Assembly: GCA_963716925.1 (NCBI GenBank)
Contig: CAVQUX010000025.1
Coordinates: 682,001-746,000 of the forward strand
Origin: DAISKN01 sp963716925
GTDB lineage: Bacteria; Acidobacteriota; Vicinamibacteria; Marinacidobacterales; SMYC01
Reading direction: 5' to 3'
Length of the DNA stretch: 64,000 nt
A program made the translations under genes and the position numbers. A model generated the notes under the pieces. The model saw only the letters and a list, made by a program, of their open reading frames with translations. It was not told where the DNA came from and did not search any database. Shown one piece after another: positions 52,266-60,454 of this stretch (the first letter of the stretch is position 1; the number at the start of each line of letters is the position of its first letter).

Positions 52266-52472
52266 TCAGCCCCTCGGCTTCGGGGAGGGAGCCTCGTCCA
52301 CGTAGAACTTTCCCCCGACGCGCTGCAGCTCGCGAAACTTCTTTCGAATGGTCCAGCCGGCAGCGACGTAGTTGATTCCGACACCAACGATGTAGATCAG
52401 GAGGCGCAGGTCGTCGAGGAGCGTGCGCTCCCGTTCCTGTCCTTTGGGTGGCTTGGCGCTCACCGTCCTCAT
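52266..52472 (-). CDS. Small hypothetical membrane protein
   Basis: 68 aa. A basic/polar start (RTVSAKPPKGQERERTLL) precedes one membrane segment LLIYIVGVGINYVAAGWTIR and a soluble tail. It sits 4 bases upstream of the Fe-S reductase gene on the same strand and could anchor it, as small RdhB-like proteins do for reductive dehalogenases; the sequence itself is not RdhB-like. Function inferred only from position. Confidence 0.6.
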   Translation of the reverse strand: MRTVSAKPPKGQERERTLLDDLRLLIYIVGVGINYVAAGWTIRKKFRELQRVGGKFYVDEAPSPKPRG

Positions 52473-52529
52473 GGGAGCTTTTTATCCCGAACGGTGAATC
52501 GACGCAATCCGCCGATCACCGGGTCGCGG

Positions 52530-52856
52530 TCACGCCGGAGGCGGAACGGAAGCGAGCGCGGCGAGGACGCCTTCCGTCACGTCTCTGCCTCCACCCAGGT
52601 TCGTTACCAGGGAAGAGATGGTGTAGATCGGCCCCCAGGGAAACCCCCACCAGCCAGCGACCAGAGAGACGAGAGTGTAGCCGAAGCTTCGCCCCGCGGC
52701 GCTCTCTCCGCCGCGGATGAAGTAGATGTCCGTGGGGTTCTTGAACGTCAGGATCACGATCGACACGCAGTATTCGAAAACCACGAACTTCCCGCCCCGG
52801 TCGATCTCGAACCGGAGCTGGTCGAACGTCATGTCTCCCAGGCCTCGTATTTTCAT
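52530..52856 (-). CDS. Conserved hypothetical membrane protein
   Basis: 108 aa. The N-terminal half is a soluble strand region (MKIRGLGDMTFDQLRFEIDR; KFVVFEYCVSIVILTFKNP). The second half has a hydrophobic stretch SFGYTLVSLVAGWWGFPWGP followed by IYTISSLVTNLGGGRDVTEG, a motif (WG.PWGPIYT...L..N..GG.DVT) that recurs in many small uncharacterised bacterial proteins. It probably inserts in the membrane with one or two segments. No function known. Confidence 0.72.
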   Translation of the reverse strand: MKIRGLGDMTFDQLRFEIDRGGKFVVFEYCVSIVILTFKNPTDIYFIRGGESAAGRSFGYTLVSLVAGWWGFPWGPIYTISSLVTNLGGGRDVTEGVLAALASVPPPA

Positions 52857-53034
52857 TCCGGCTTCTCCTTCGACGTCACGTTCGCAAGCCGCGTGCCAGC
52901 GGTCCCATGCCGCCAAGTCTCGTAACGGCGGAGGATATCGGGGCGGCTCCTGTCGGACCGTGGGGGTTTCCCTTCGGCGGAGGGAGCTCCTGTGCTCTAA
53001 TGGCATCGTAGGTCGAAGATTGCTCGAATCCTTG

Positions 53035-54405
53035 ATGGTCTCTCTCGCGCTTCTACCGGCCGGCGAAGCGGTTTCGGCGCAGGCATCGCCGGCGACGCCC
53101 GAGCAGCGGTTCTTCGAGTGGACCCGGATGCCTCACTCGAAGGAGGTGTATCGAGCTCGACGGGAGAGGATGCGGGAGCGGTTGCGACGCTCCGGAGGCG
53201 GCGTGTATCTCACCCCTTCCCGGCACGGAGTTTCGGATGGGCATACCTTCCGGCAGCTGGACGACTTCCTCTACTTCTCCGGGCTCGAGCTCCCGGATTC
53301 CATGCTGGTGCTAGACGCCGACTCCGGAACCGTCGTTCTGTTCACGCCGGCTCGGGATGCCCGCTACGCGAACGAGGCGCGCCCGAACGATTTCCCCGGC
53401 CGGCTCCTGGGAGCGGATCCCGACCTTCGGGAGGCGTCGGGCATCGACGACGTGCGCTCGGTCTCCGAGCTCTCCCGAGCGGTAGCGGGATGGGTTTCCG
53501 AGGGCAGGCGCCTGCGGTTGAGCTTCCCTCGTCCCGGCGTCATCCCCTCCGTCGAGTCGGATTTCATCGCCAGATGGACGCCATCCGAAGCGCTCGCGTT
53601 CCATCTACAGCGGGAGCACCCGGACGCGAGGATCGAGAACGCATACGAGGACGTGGCCCGACTTCGAATGATCCATGGTCCGGAGGAAATCGAGGCCATG
53701 AGGCGGGTGTGCGCACTGACGGAGCGCGCCATCCGCCACGCCGCGGGGTTCGTCCGGGAGGGCGTCGACGAGCGGACTCTCGAGGGCGAGCTCGAGGCGG
53801 AGTTCAAGCGAGGGGGATCTCAGCGGCTCGCCTTCGCTTCCATCATCAAGTCGGGGCCCAACTCCCTCTGGCCCTGGCGCATCCTCGCCGCCAACTACAA
53901 TCGGCGCAATCGCGTCCTTCGCCAGGGTGAGCTCGTCATCTTCGACGTCGGCACCGAGCTCGACTACTACGTGAGCGACGTGGGGCGCACCTTCCCCGTC
54001 TCCGGCCGCTTCACCTCGCAGCAGAGGGCGAGACTCGAGATGGTGACCGCCGCCTCGGACGCCATCCTCGCCGCGGTTCGCCCCGGCGCCACATTGGACC
54101 AACTGAAAGAGGTCGCGCTCGCGAGGATTCCCGAGAAGGAGCGCGGCTACATGCAGGCCGCCGGATTCTTCGGGCATCCGATCGGCCTGTCTTCGGGGGA
54201 TCCGGCTCTCCCCGAAGCGCCGCTCGAGCCGGGAATGATCTTCACCGTGGAGCCCTGGTACTACAACCACGAGGAAGAGCTCGCGGTCTTCATCGAGGAC
54301 GTCGTCCTGGTAACAGCGGACGGCCACGAGAATCTGACAGCGTCGCTGCCCCGGTCGGCGGAGGCGCTGGAGCTCATGACGAGAAACGTGGCCTCGAACA
54401 AATAG
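53035..54405 (+). CDS. Xaa-Pro aminopeptidase (M24B), probably exported
   Basis: About 456 aa pita-bread metallopeptidase. The N-terminal creatinase-like domain has YLTPSRHGVSDGHTFRQLDD and FLYFSGLELPDSMLVLDA. The five dimetal ligands are visible: Asp in FDVGTELDYYVSD and again in the same stretch, His in FFGHPIGLS, Glu in FTVEPWYY and Glu in FIEDVVLVT. A signal-like start (LALLPAGEAVSAQA) suggests export, but the true start is unclear: RRLLES precedes the ATG at 53035 in frame and TTG 53020 would give a better n-region. It removes N-terminal residues before proline. Confidence 0.88.
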   Translation: MVSLALLPAGEAVSAQASPATPEQRFFEWTRMPHSKEVYRARRERMRERLRRSGGGVYLTPSRHGVSDGHTFRQLDDFLYFSGLELPDSMLVLDADSGTVVLFTPARDARYANEARPNDFPGRLLGADPDLREASGIDDVRSVSELSRAVAGWVSEGRRLRLSFPRPGVIPSVESDFIARWTPSEALAFHLQREHPDARIENAYEDVARLRMIHGPEEIEAMRRVCALTERAIRHAAGFVREGVDERTLEGELEAEFKRGGSQRLAFASIIKSGPNSLWPWRILAANYNRRNRVLRQGELVIFDVGTELDYYVSDVGRTFPVSGRFTSQQRARLEMVTAASDAILAAVRPGATLDQLKEVALARIPEKERGYMQAAGFFGHPIGLSSGDPALPEAPLEPGMIFTVEPWYYNHEEELAVFIEDVVLVTADGHENLTASLPRSAEALELMTRNVASNK

Positions 54406-54451
54406 GAATCCACCCGCTCGACGCCGGCGCCGGAGTTTCCTATCCTGGGAT

Positions 54452-54898
54452 ATGTCGATACGGCATTCAACCATGGGGCTCGCATTGCTGCTCGCGGCCG
54501 CCTGTTCCGACGAGGCCATCGAGTCCACCCCCACCGCCCCCGCGGCGCTTCCATACGCCTCGTTCGAGCTCGCCGGCCGGATCCTCGGCTCGGCCGCGAA
54601 CGACGACGAGAGCGACATCGAGATCACCCTCGAGGAAACGAAAGGAGTAGCGTTCGACATCAACTTCGTGCGCTTGACCTGCAACAATCGCGCGTCTTCG
54701 GAGTGGGGCGCTTTCACGTTCGTCGCCGAGCTCGGGTCGAATCGCGTTGCCGGCGCTACCACGCTCGTGTTCCGGCGGCACTACAGCTGCCCGAGCTCGG
54801 GTAGGCCGCAGGAGATCCTCGCCGACCTCACCGACGCGAACGGGCACCACCACCGTGTGACCGCGGGCCCCTATCACCCCGACTGGCCCGGGGCATGA
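54452..54898 (+). CDS. Hypothetical lipoprotein
   Basis: 148 aa with lipobox LLLAAAC. The mature part is beta-rich with two Cys in CNNRASSEW and YSCPSSGRP. No family recognised. TATCCT lies 9 bases before the ATG and there is no ribosome-binding site, so it may be near-leaderless. It stands alone between the peptidase and porin-like genes. Confidence 0.6.
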   Translation: MSIRHSTMGLALLLAAACSDEAIESTPTAPAALPYASFELAGRILGSAANDDESDIEITLEETKGVAFDINFVRLTCNNRASSEWGAFTFVAELGSNRVAGATTLVFRRHYSCPSSGRPQEILADLTDANGHHHRVTAGPYHPDWPGA

Positions 54899-55022
54899 CT
54901 GCTCGAATCCCGTTGCCGCCCTGTGCGTGAACCGGATCCTTCCTCGAGTCGCGGTGCCGCGGGAATCCGTTAGTCGTCGGTGCGAGCGAGGTAGCAATTC
55001 CGCGAGCTGCAGTTCAGGAACC

Positions 55023-56333
55023 ATGAGAGCGCTCGCGGCGTTGCTTTGGGTTCTTGCCCTCGGCGAGAGGGGTTACACGCAGACGGCCGAGGAAGAAAGC
55101 GACGAGCCTTTCTCGCAGGAGGAGCCGCGCTTCGAGGCCGGTCTCCTCTTCGACCTGCGATTCGCCTACACCGACGACACGCTCGGTTTTCTGGACGGCG
55201 GTCTGGGGAAGACCCGATACGGAGGCGACGAGGAGGGAGACGAGCGGGCGCTGGCCCGCCTGTCGCAGCTCTCTGTCACCGCCGATCTCCGGCTCTTCGA
55301 AGGCCTGGACGCTCATCTCCAGGTGAACGTCGATGCCGAGCCCGATCGAGGGAGCGCGGCCGATCGCTTGGACGTGATCGAGGCCTTCTTCCGCTATTCC
55401 TTCGGGCTCGGAGGTCAAAACGAGGCGCGGGGCAAGGTTGGCCTCTTCTTCCCTCCCATATCGCTGGAGCACCCGGGAGACGCCTGGACCACGTTCTATA
55501 CGATCACGCCATCCGTCATCAATGGCTGGGTGGGCGAGGAGATTCGGAGTCTCGGCGCGGAGGTTTCGTTCGCCCGAACGGGCATGGAGAACGAGCTGTC
55601 GTTGACCGCCGCCGGCTTCGGCTGGAACGACCCGAGCGCGAGCCTTCTCGCCTACCGCGGATGGGCCGCCCACGATCGGCAAACCGGTTTCGCCGACAGG
55701 ATTCCCCTGCCGCCACTTCCCTCCATCGGCGAAGGGGGAGTCTTCTCAGGCCAAGCGGCCTGGGCCGAGCCGATCCGTGAGGTCGACGATCGCGTCGGCT
55801 ACTACGCCGCGGCCTCCTGGGACAACTACCGCCGATTCCTGGTGAATGCCGTCTACTACGACAACCGCGCGCGCCCCGACGCCTTCGACTCCGAGCAGTA
55901 CGGGTGGCGCACCCGCTTCTACGACCTGGGCGCTCTCCTGACGTTCGGCGACGGAACCACCGGCCCCGAGCTTCTCACCCAGTATCTTTCCGGGGATACC
56001 TGGATGGGAAGCCAGGCGCCGGGCCTTCCCAAGGTGACGTTCGACTACCGATCGTTCTACTCGCTTCTCACCGTGCCCCTCGGCCGGCATCGGCTCTCGC
56101 TCCGCTACGACTGGTTCGAGACCGTGGATCGCGACGAATTCGAGGCGGTCGACGACAACGACGAAGACGGCAATGGGGTCACTCTCGCCTATCTTGTCCG
56201 GACCGCCGACCGGCAGAGGCTCGCGCTCGAGCTGCTGCGGGTCTCGAGCGACCGCGACGGCCGGGCCGCGATCGGACTTCCCCCGGCGGCCGTCGAATGG
56301 CTGTTCCAGTTGAGCTACCGCGTGAGCTTCTAG
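55023..56333 (+). CDS. Outer-membrane beta-barrel protein, porin-like
   Basis: 436 aa. Signal sequence MRALAALLWVLALGERGY; a short acidic linker (EEESDEPFSQEEPRFE); then alternating amphipathic strands (GLLFDLRFAYTDDTLGF; LSVTADLRLFEGLDAHLQVN; YYAAASWDNYRRFLVNAVYY) ending LFQLSYRVSF with a terminal Phe, the classic outer-membrane signature. Acidic loops (AVDDNDEDGNGV) could bind cations. It resembles phosphate-selective/other 16-strand porins in layout; no specific family match. The 124-base gap upstream (54899-55022) contains no gene. Confidence 0.75.
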   Translation: MRALAALLWVLALGERGYTQTAEEESDEPFSQEEPRFEAGLLFDLRFAYTDDTLGFLDGGLGKTRYGGDEEGDERALARLSQLSVTADLRLFEGLDAHLQVNVDAEPDRGSAADRLDVIEAFFRYSFGLGGQNEARGKVGLFFPPISLEHPGDAWTTFYTITPSVINGWVGEEIRSLGAEVSFARTGMENELSLTAAGFGWNDPSASLLAYRGWAAHDRQTGFADRIPLPPLPSIGEGGVFSGQAAWAEPIREVDDRVGYYAAASWDNYRRFLVNAVYYDNRARPDAFDSEQYGWRTRFYDLGALLTFGDGTTGPELLTQYLSGDTWMGSQAPGLPKVTFDYRSFYSLLTVPLGRHRLSLRYDWFETVDRDEFEAVDDNDEDGNGVTLAYLVRTADRQRLALELLRVSSDRDGRAAIGLPPAAVEWLFQLSYRVSF

Positions 56334-56363
56334 CTCGCGGGAAGCGCCTCGGTCCGCACGTCC

Positions 56364-57335
56364 TCAGGCGCTCTTCGAATCACCTCGATCGGCGGCGAAG
56401 AGCGAGACCAGCTCGTAGACGACATGGGAGGCGGCCATCGCGGTGATCTCGGCGTGGTCGTACGCGGGTGCCACTTCGACCAGATCCGCCGCGGCCAGAC
56501 GCAGCCCGCGCAGTCCCCGCAGCACGCCGAGAAGCTCGCGGCTGGTGAGGCCCCCGGCTTCCGGAGTCCCCGTTCCCGGCGCCGTGCCGGGGTCGAGGAC
56601 GTCGATGTCGATGGACACGTAAAGGGGTGCGTCTCCGATGCGAGCGCGCACGCGGTCGACGATCTGGGACAGTCCGTGAGTCTCGAAATCCATGGCGGTG
56701 ATGATGCGGAAGCCGAAGCTCTCGTCGTCCACCAGGTCCTGGGGCGAGAACAGCGGGCCCCGGATGCCGACGTGCAGGGAACGGTCCTCGAGCAGCAGTC
56801 CCTCCTCGAAGGCGCGTCGAAACGGAGTGCCGTGGGTATAGGCTGCGCCGAAGTAAGTGTCCCAGGTGTCGAGGTGGGCGTCGAAATGAAGAAGCGCCAG
56901 GGCGCCGTGGCGTTTCCTCACCGCGCGCAGGAGAGGCAAGGCGATGGTGTGATCGCCGCCGATGGCGACGAAGCTCTCGGCGCGATCGTAAAGAGCGTTC
57001 GCGCCGCCTTCGATCTGGCGAATCGCCTCCTGGATATCGAAGGGATTGCAGGCGATATCGCCGGCGTCCGCCACCTGCATGGAAGCGAAAGGCCGAACCT
57101 CGAGGCCGGGGTGGTAGCCTCTCAGCAGCCGCGATGCCTGGCGCACGGCGATGGGCCCGAAGCGGGCGCCGGGCCGGTAGGTCACGCCGCTGTCGAACGG
57201 AACGCCCACGACCGCCACGTCGGCGCGCGCCACTTCATCGAGAGTCGGCAGGCGCGCGAAGGTCGAGGGTCCGGCGAAACGGGGCACCACGAGGGGATCG
57301 ATGGGTCCTCGCGGACGGCGGCGCTCTTCGGTCAT
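56364..57335 (-). CDS. Agmatinase/ureohydrolase
   Basis: 323 aa. The complete dimanganese site is visible: His129 in IGGDHT, Asp152/His154/Asp156 in FDAHLDTWD, Asp243/Asp245 in SIDIDVLDP. The VGVPFDSGVTYRPGARFGP start and the GGLTSRELL motif fit agmatinases; guanidinobutyrase or a related ureohydrolase remains possible. Unlike the arginase-like protein at 13412-14402 it is intact and cytoplasmic. It is downstream of the coiled-coil gene on the same strand with a 58-base gap. Confidence 0.92.
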   Translation of the reverse strand: MTEERRRPRGPIDPLVVPRFAGPSTFARLPTLDEVARADVAVVGVPFDSGVTYRPGARFGPIAVRQASRLLRGYHPGLEVRPFASMQVADAGDIACNPFDIQEAIRQIEGGANALYDRAESFVAIGGDHTIALPLLRAVRKRHGALALLHFDAHLDTWDTYFGAAYTHGTPFRRAFEEGLLLEDRSLHVGIRGPLFSPQDLVDDESFGFRIITAMDFETHGLSQIVDRVRARIGDAPLYVSIDIDVLDPGTAPGTGTPEAGGLTSRELLGVLRGLRGLRLAAADLVEVAPAYDHAEITAMAASHVVYELVSLFAADRGDSKSA

Positions 57336-57393
57336 CGGTCCCTCCTCCCGGCCCGAGCCGGGTGGAGGGAAGGATACCTCTATCGAAGGACGG

Positions 57394-60126
57394 TCAGTGC
57401 CTCTTCGTCGGGGGTTTTCCCGGTCCCGGAGCGGGGCTCGACGCCTTCTGCTGCTGCAAGCTCCGGTAGATGCGGCTCGCGAGGGCCCGCTCTTCGCGGA
57501 GCTCCCGGGTCGCGGCCTCGGCCCGCTGGAGGGCGAAGTCGAGCCGCGCCAGCTTCTCGGCGACGTGCTCCACCACCGTTCTCTGCTCCTTGAGGTTCTC
57601 GAGGTTGGCCTCGACGTCGGCGATGACGTTCGCCAGGTGCTCCATCTTCGCCTGCGCCTGGTCGACGCTCTCGCGCCTTCGGTCGAGCCCGTCGTACTTC
57701 GTCCCCAGGACGGAGGCCTCGCGGAGCAGAAGCTCGAGTTTTCCGCGGGTGTCGAGGATCTCCTGCCGGGCGCCGAGCACCGCCATGGCGTCGTTGCGTG
57801 TCTTCTCCGTGGACTCGAACAGCATCTCGACTTGCTGCTTCACATGCTCCACCGACTGCTGCCGGGTCTCCACTTCCACGATCTTGTGATCCAGACCCGA
57901 GAGCAGCGCCTCGAGCCTGTCGAGCCGGCCTTCGTGCTGAGTGATGCGGCCCTCCGAGGCTGCGAGCTTCGCGCGCTTGTCCTCGAGCGCCACCGTGAGC
58001 CCCCGGAGCTCCTCGAGCTTCCGGGCAGCGGCCGACGCCTGTTCCTGGATTCCCTTCTGCTGGTCCGAGACCCGGTGCACTTCCTGTAGCCACTCCCGGC
58101 GGCTCTGGTTGAGCTCTCCGATCTCGCGGCTCACGACGCTGACGCGCTCGCCCTGCTGTCCGATCGCGACCGAGAGGCCTTCCAGGCGAATCACGAGCTC
58201 TTCCGCCCTCTTCTCCCGGTCCTGCATGACCTTTTCCATGAGCTCGAAGCCGTCGAGCTTCCGCTGCAGGAGCTCGAGCTGCGACGAGAGGACCTGGGCC
58301 CTCCCCTCCATCTCCGGAAGAGTCTTGTTCTCCTTGAGGGAGCGCACCAGCTCCTGCACGTCCTTCACCTGGGACGACAGGCCGTCGAGCGAGACCTTCA
58401 TCGCCTCGAGCTCGGCCTTCCTCGCGAGCTGCCCGTCGATCCGCTGATCCACTTCCCGGCTCGATTCGCTGAGGCGGTTGAGCCGGGCCTCCACGCTCTC
58501 CACGAACTCGACCCGCGGCTTCAGCTCCTCCACCCGTTCCTGCAGCCGGGCGGCGAGGTGGTCCAGGGTCCCGATTCGCGTCGATACCGTGTCCACGATC
58601 TGGAGCCGCGGCGCCATCTCCCGAATGGCGGCCTCCGCGGCGACGCTCGCCTGGCGAAAATCGCTCAGGAGTACCCGTGCCTTCTCGGCGTCCTCGTGCG
58701 CCCGGCGAAGGTTCTCGAGCTCGCTCTGAATGTCGGCGCGGGCCTCGCCGAACTCCGTGAGCTGGCGCCGGGTCTCCTTGACCATCTCCTCGCTCGCGGC
58801 GACCGCTTCCGCCTGAGCGGATACGCGGTCGGCGACCGCTTTCATCGAGTCGAGGCGGCTCTCGAAGACCTTGAGGCTCTCGACCTTGGACTCGATGCCC
58901 TCGAGCTCTTTCTGCTGCTTCAGGATCTTCGCCTGGATCTCCTCCGCCTGCTGGAGGGCGCGCCTCAGGTCTTCGTCCCTCGCGGTCAGGGCCTTCATGT
59001 GCTCTTCGAGCTTGGCGATGTTGGAATAGACCTCGAGCGCCCTCTGGTTCGCGACCTCGACCTCTTCCTTGAGGAGGATGGCGCTCTCGAGGCGCTGCTG
59101 AATCTGGGAGAGGGTCGCTCCGATGGCTACCTTGAGCTTCTCCCCTTCCTCCTGGAACTGGCCCTTCTGCTGCTTTCCGGCCTCGAGGGCCGAGGCGAAA
59201 TCTTTCGCGAGCTCCTGGAATCTCTCGACGTTGCCGTCGATCTCCTTGATCCACTGGCTCTCTTCGTTGATCTTCTTGATCTTGCGGTCCACGTCCCAGA
59301 CGAGCTCGTTGACCTGGTTGAGCTGGACGGACGCCCGATCCACGATGTCCTTGGTGGCGCCGAGGGAACGCAGCTTCTGGCTGACGTGCTGGGCGAGCGC
59401 GTTGAGCTGCCGGAGATTCTCCTGGGCTTGCTTCGAGACCGTCTGCGAGTTCGAGAGGCTCTTCACCACCTCCTCGATGCGCTTGGTCGTCTCCTCGGCG
59501 CGATCGAGCTCGGTCTTCACGAAGCGCGCCTTGTCGTCGATGTTGCTCGACTCCCGGCGCACCGCCGTCACCGTATCCTGGAGCCGCTCGTAATCGTCGC
59601 GAATGAGGCCGAACTGCGAATCGAGCTGGTCGAGGCTCTCCCGCACCCGTTTGACCTCGGAGTCCACTCCCGCCATCTCCCGCGCCTGGCCGGCGAAGCG
59701 GGCGACTTTCGCCTCCGCCTCGAGTCCCGACTGGATGAGCTTCTCGATGCTCGCCCGCGCCTCGCTCAGCTTACCGTTGCGCGCCTCCACCTGGCGGACG
59801 CGCGTGTCGGCCGAGTTCACGAGCTCGTTCAGGGACTGGATGCGCTCCTCGAGCGCGGCCGCGGCCTGCGTCATCTCCTTCGCCGCCGCCACCCGGTCCT
59901 CGAACGCCCTCAGGCTGCCGTCGGCGGCGTGGAGCCTCCCTTCCACCGCTTCGAGGCTCCCGCGGATGCCGGCTTCGCTGCGGAGCTCCCGCTGCGCCCG
60001 ATCGATGAGCTCCGCCAGTCGCGCCGATTCCTCCTGCGCCAGCTCGGCGACCTGCCGTAGCTCCTCCGGGCTGGGCTTCGGGTCGGATTCTCGGCGGTTG
60101 AGCAGCTTGTCGATAATGGTAGCCAT
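57394..60126 (-). CDS. Very long coiled-coil protein (910 aa), no other domain
   Basis: From ATG 60126 (preceded by GAGGAG). Almost the whole protein, from about residue 20 to 895, is continuous heptad-like coiled coil rich in Glu, Lys, Arg, Ala, Leu and nearly Pro-free (e.g. EELRQVAELAQEESARLAEL; REIGELNQSRREWLQEVHRV). The short ends are MATIIDKLLNRRESDPKPS and a basic Pro-rich tail SPAPGPGKPPTKRH. No signal, membrane helix, Walker motif or hinge is seen, so it is not a canonical SMC. A filament-forming or scaffold role is inference. The frame extends upstream to 60579, but no ribosome-binding site supports that. Confidence 0.85.
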   Translation of the reverse strand: MATIIDKLLNRRESDPKPSPEELRQVAELAQEESARLAELIDRAQRELRSEAGIRGSLEAVEGRLHAADGSLRAFEDRVAAAKEMTQAAAALEERIQSLNELVNSADTRVRQVEARNGKLSEARASIEKLIQSGLEAEAKVARFAGQAREMAGVDSEVKRVRESLDQLDSQFGLIRDDYERLQDTVTAVRRESSNIDDKARFVKTELDRAEETTKRIEEVVKSLSNSQTVSKQAQENLRQLNALAQHVSQKLRSLGATKDIVDRASVQLNQVNELVWDVDRKIKKINEESQWIKEIDGNVERFQELAKDFASALEAGKQQKGQFQEEGEKLKVAIGATLSQIQQRLESAILLKEEVEVANQRALEVYSNIAKLEEHMKALTARDEDLRRALQQAEEIQAKILKQQKELEGIESKVESLKVFESRLDSMKAVADRVSAQAEAVAASEEMVKETRRQLTEFGEARADIQSELENLRRAHEDAEKARVLLSDFRQASVAAEAAIREMAPRLQIVDTVSTRIGTLDHLAARLQERVEELKPRVEFVESVEARLNRLSESSREVDQRIDGQLARKAELEAMKVSLDGLSSQVKDVQELVRSLKENKTLPEMEGRAQVLSSQLELLQRKLDGFELMEKVMQDREKRAEELVIRLEGLSVAIGQQGERVSVVSREIGELNQSRREWLQEVHRVSDQQKGIQEQASAAARKLEELRGLTVALEDKRAKLAASEGRITQHEGRLDRLEALLSGLDHKIVEVETRQQSVEHVKQQVEMLFESTEKTRNDAMAVLGARQEILDTRGKLELLLREASVLGTKYDGLDRRRESVDQAQAKMEHLANVIADVEANLENLKEQRTVVEHVAEKLARLDFALQRAEAATRELREERALASRIYRSLQQQKASSPAPGPGKPPTKRH

Positions 60127-60412
60127 GGTTTCTCCTCGGTCCTCGGTGGAATCCAGGAGAGATTGCAACTGCCGTGCCAAAGAGAGCGTGGCGACCCGAT
60201 TGATAAATGCTTTCAATCGAAGCGGTTGCGAGGGCCAGTCTTCTCCCGCTGCCGGGTCTGGTGGGCTTGCGCCTACGCCGCGTAGGGAGAATCCCTCTTC
60301 AGGCGACGGGTTCTTCGTCCAACGGGTGAGACGCCTCACGTTCGACCCATCGCGGTTCCTCGTGTGGATGTCGTAAACGTCGTTCCTGCTGGCCCGGTCC
60401 CTGGGACGGGTC
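60127..60412. other. Divergent intergenic region without a gene
   Basis: Most of the gap between the coiled-coil gene and the AI-2E transporter. I see no ORF with family resemblance and no RNA gene. It contains an AT-richer patch near 60200-60220 that may hold the coiled-coil promoter, which I cannot place with confidence. Confidence 0.5.
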
Positions 60413-60441
60413 TTGAACGGATGGACCCTGTCTACTATGCT
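60413..60441 (+). promoter_or_regulatory. Predicted promoter of the AI-2E transporter gene
   Basis: TTGAAC (60413-60418), 17-base spacer, TATGCT (60436-60441). The expected start point is 60448-60450, only a few bases before ATG 60455, so translation would be near-leaderless. The in-frame ATGs at 60413-60415 upstream frame and 60437 fall within or before the promoter and are unlikely starts. Confidence 0.45.
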
Positions 60442-60454
60442 CTCGAAACCTCCG

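Noticed and set aside
58558..60060. 500-codon open frame antisense to the coiled-coil gene
   Set aside because: Its Leu/Asp/Val-rich repeats mirror the heptad codons of the real gene on the other strand; no start signal or motif.
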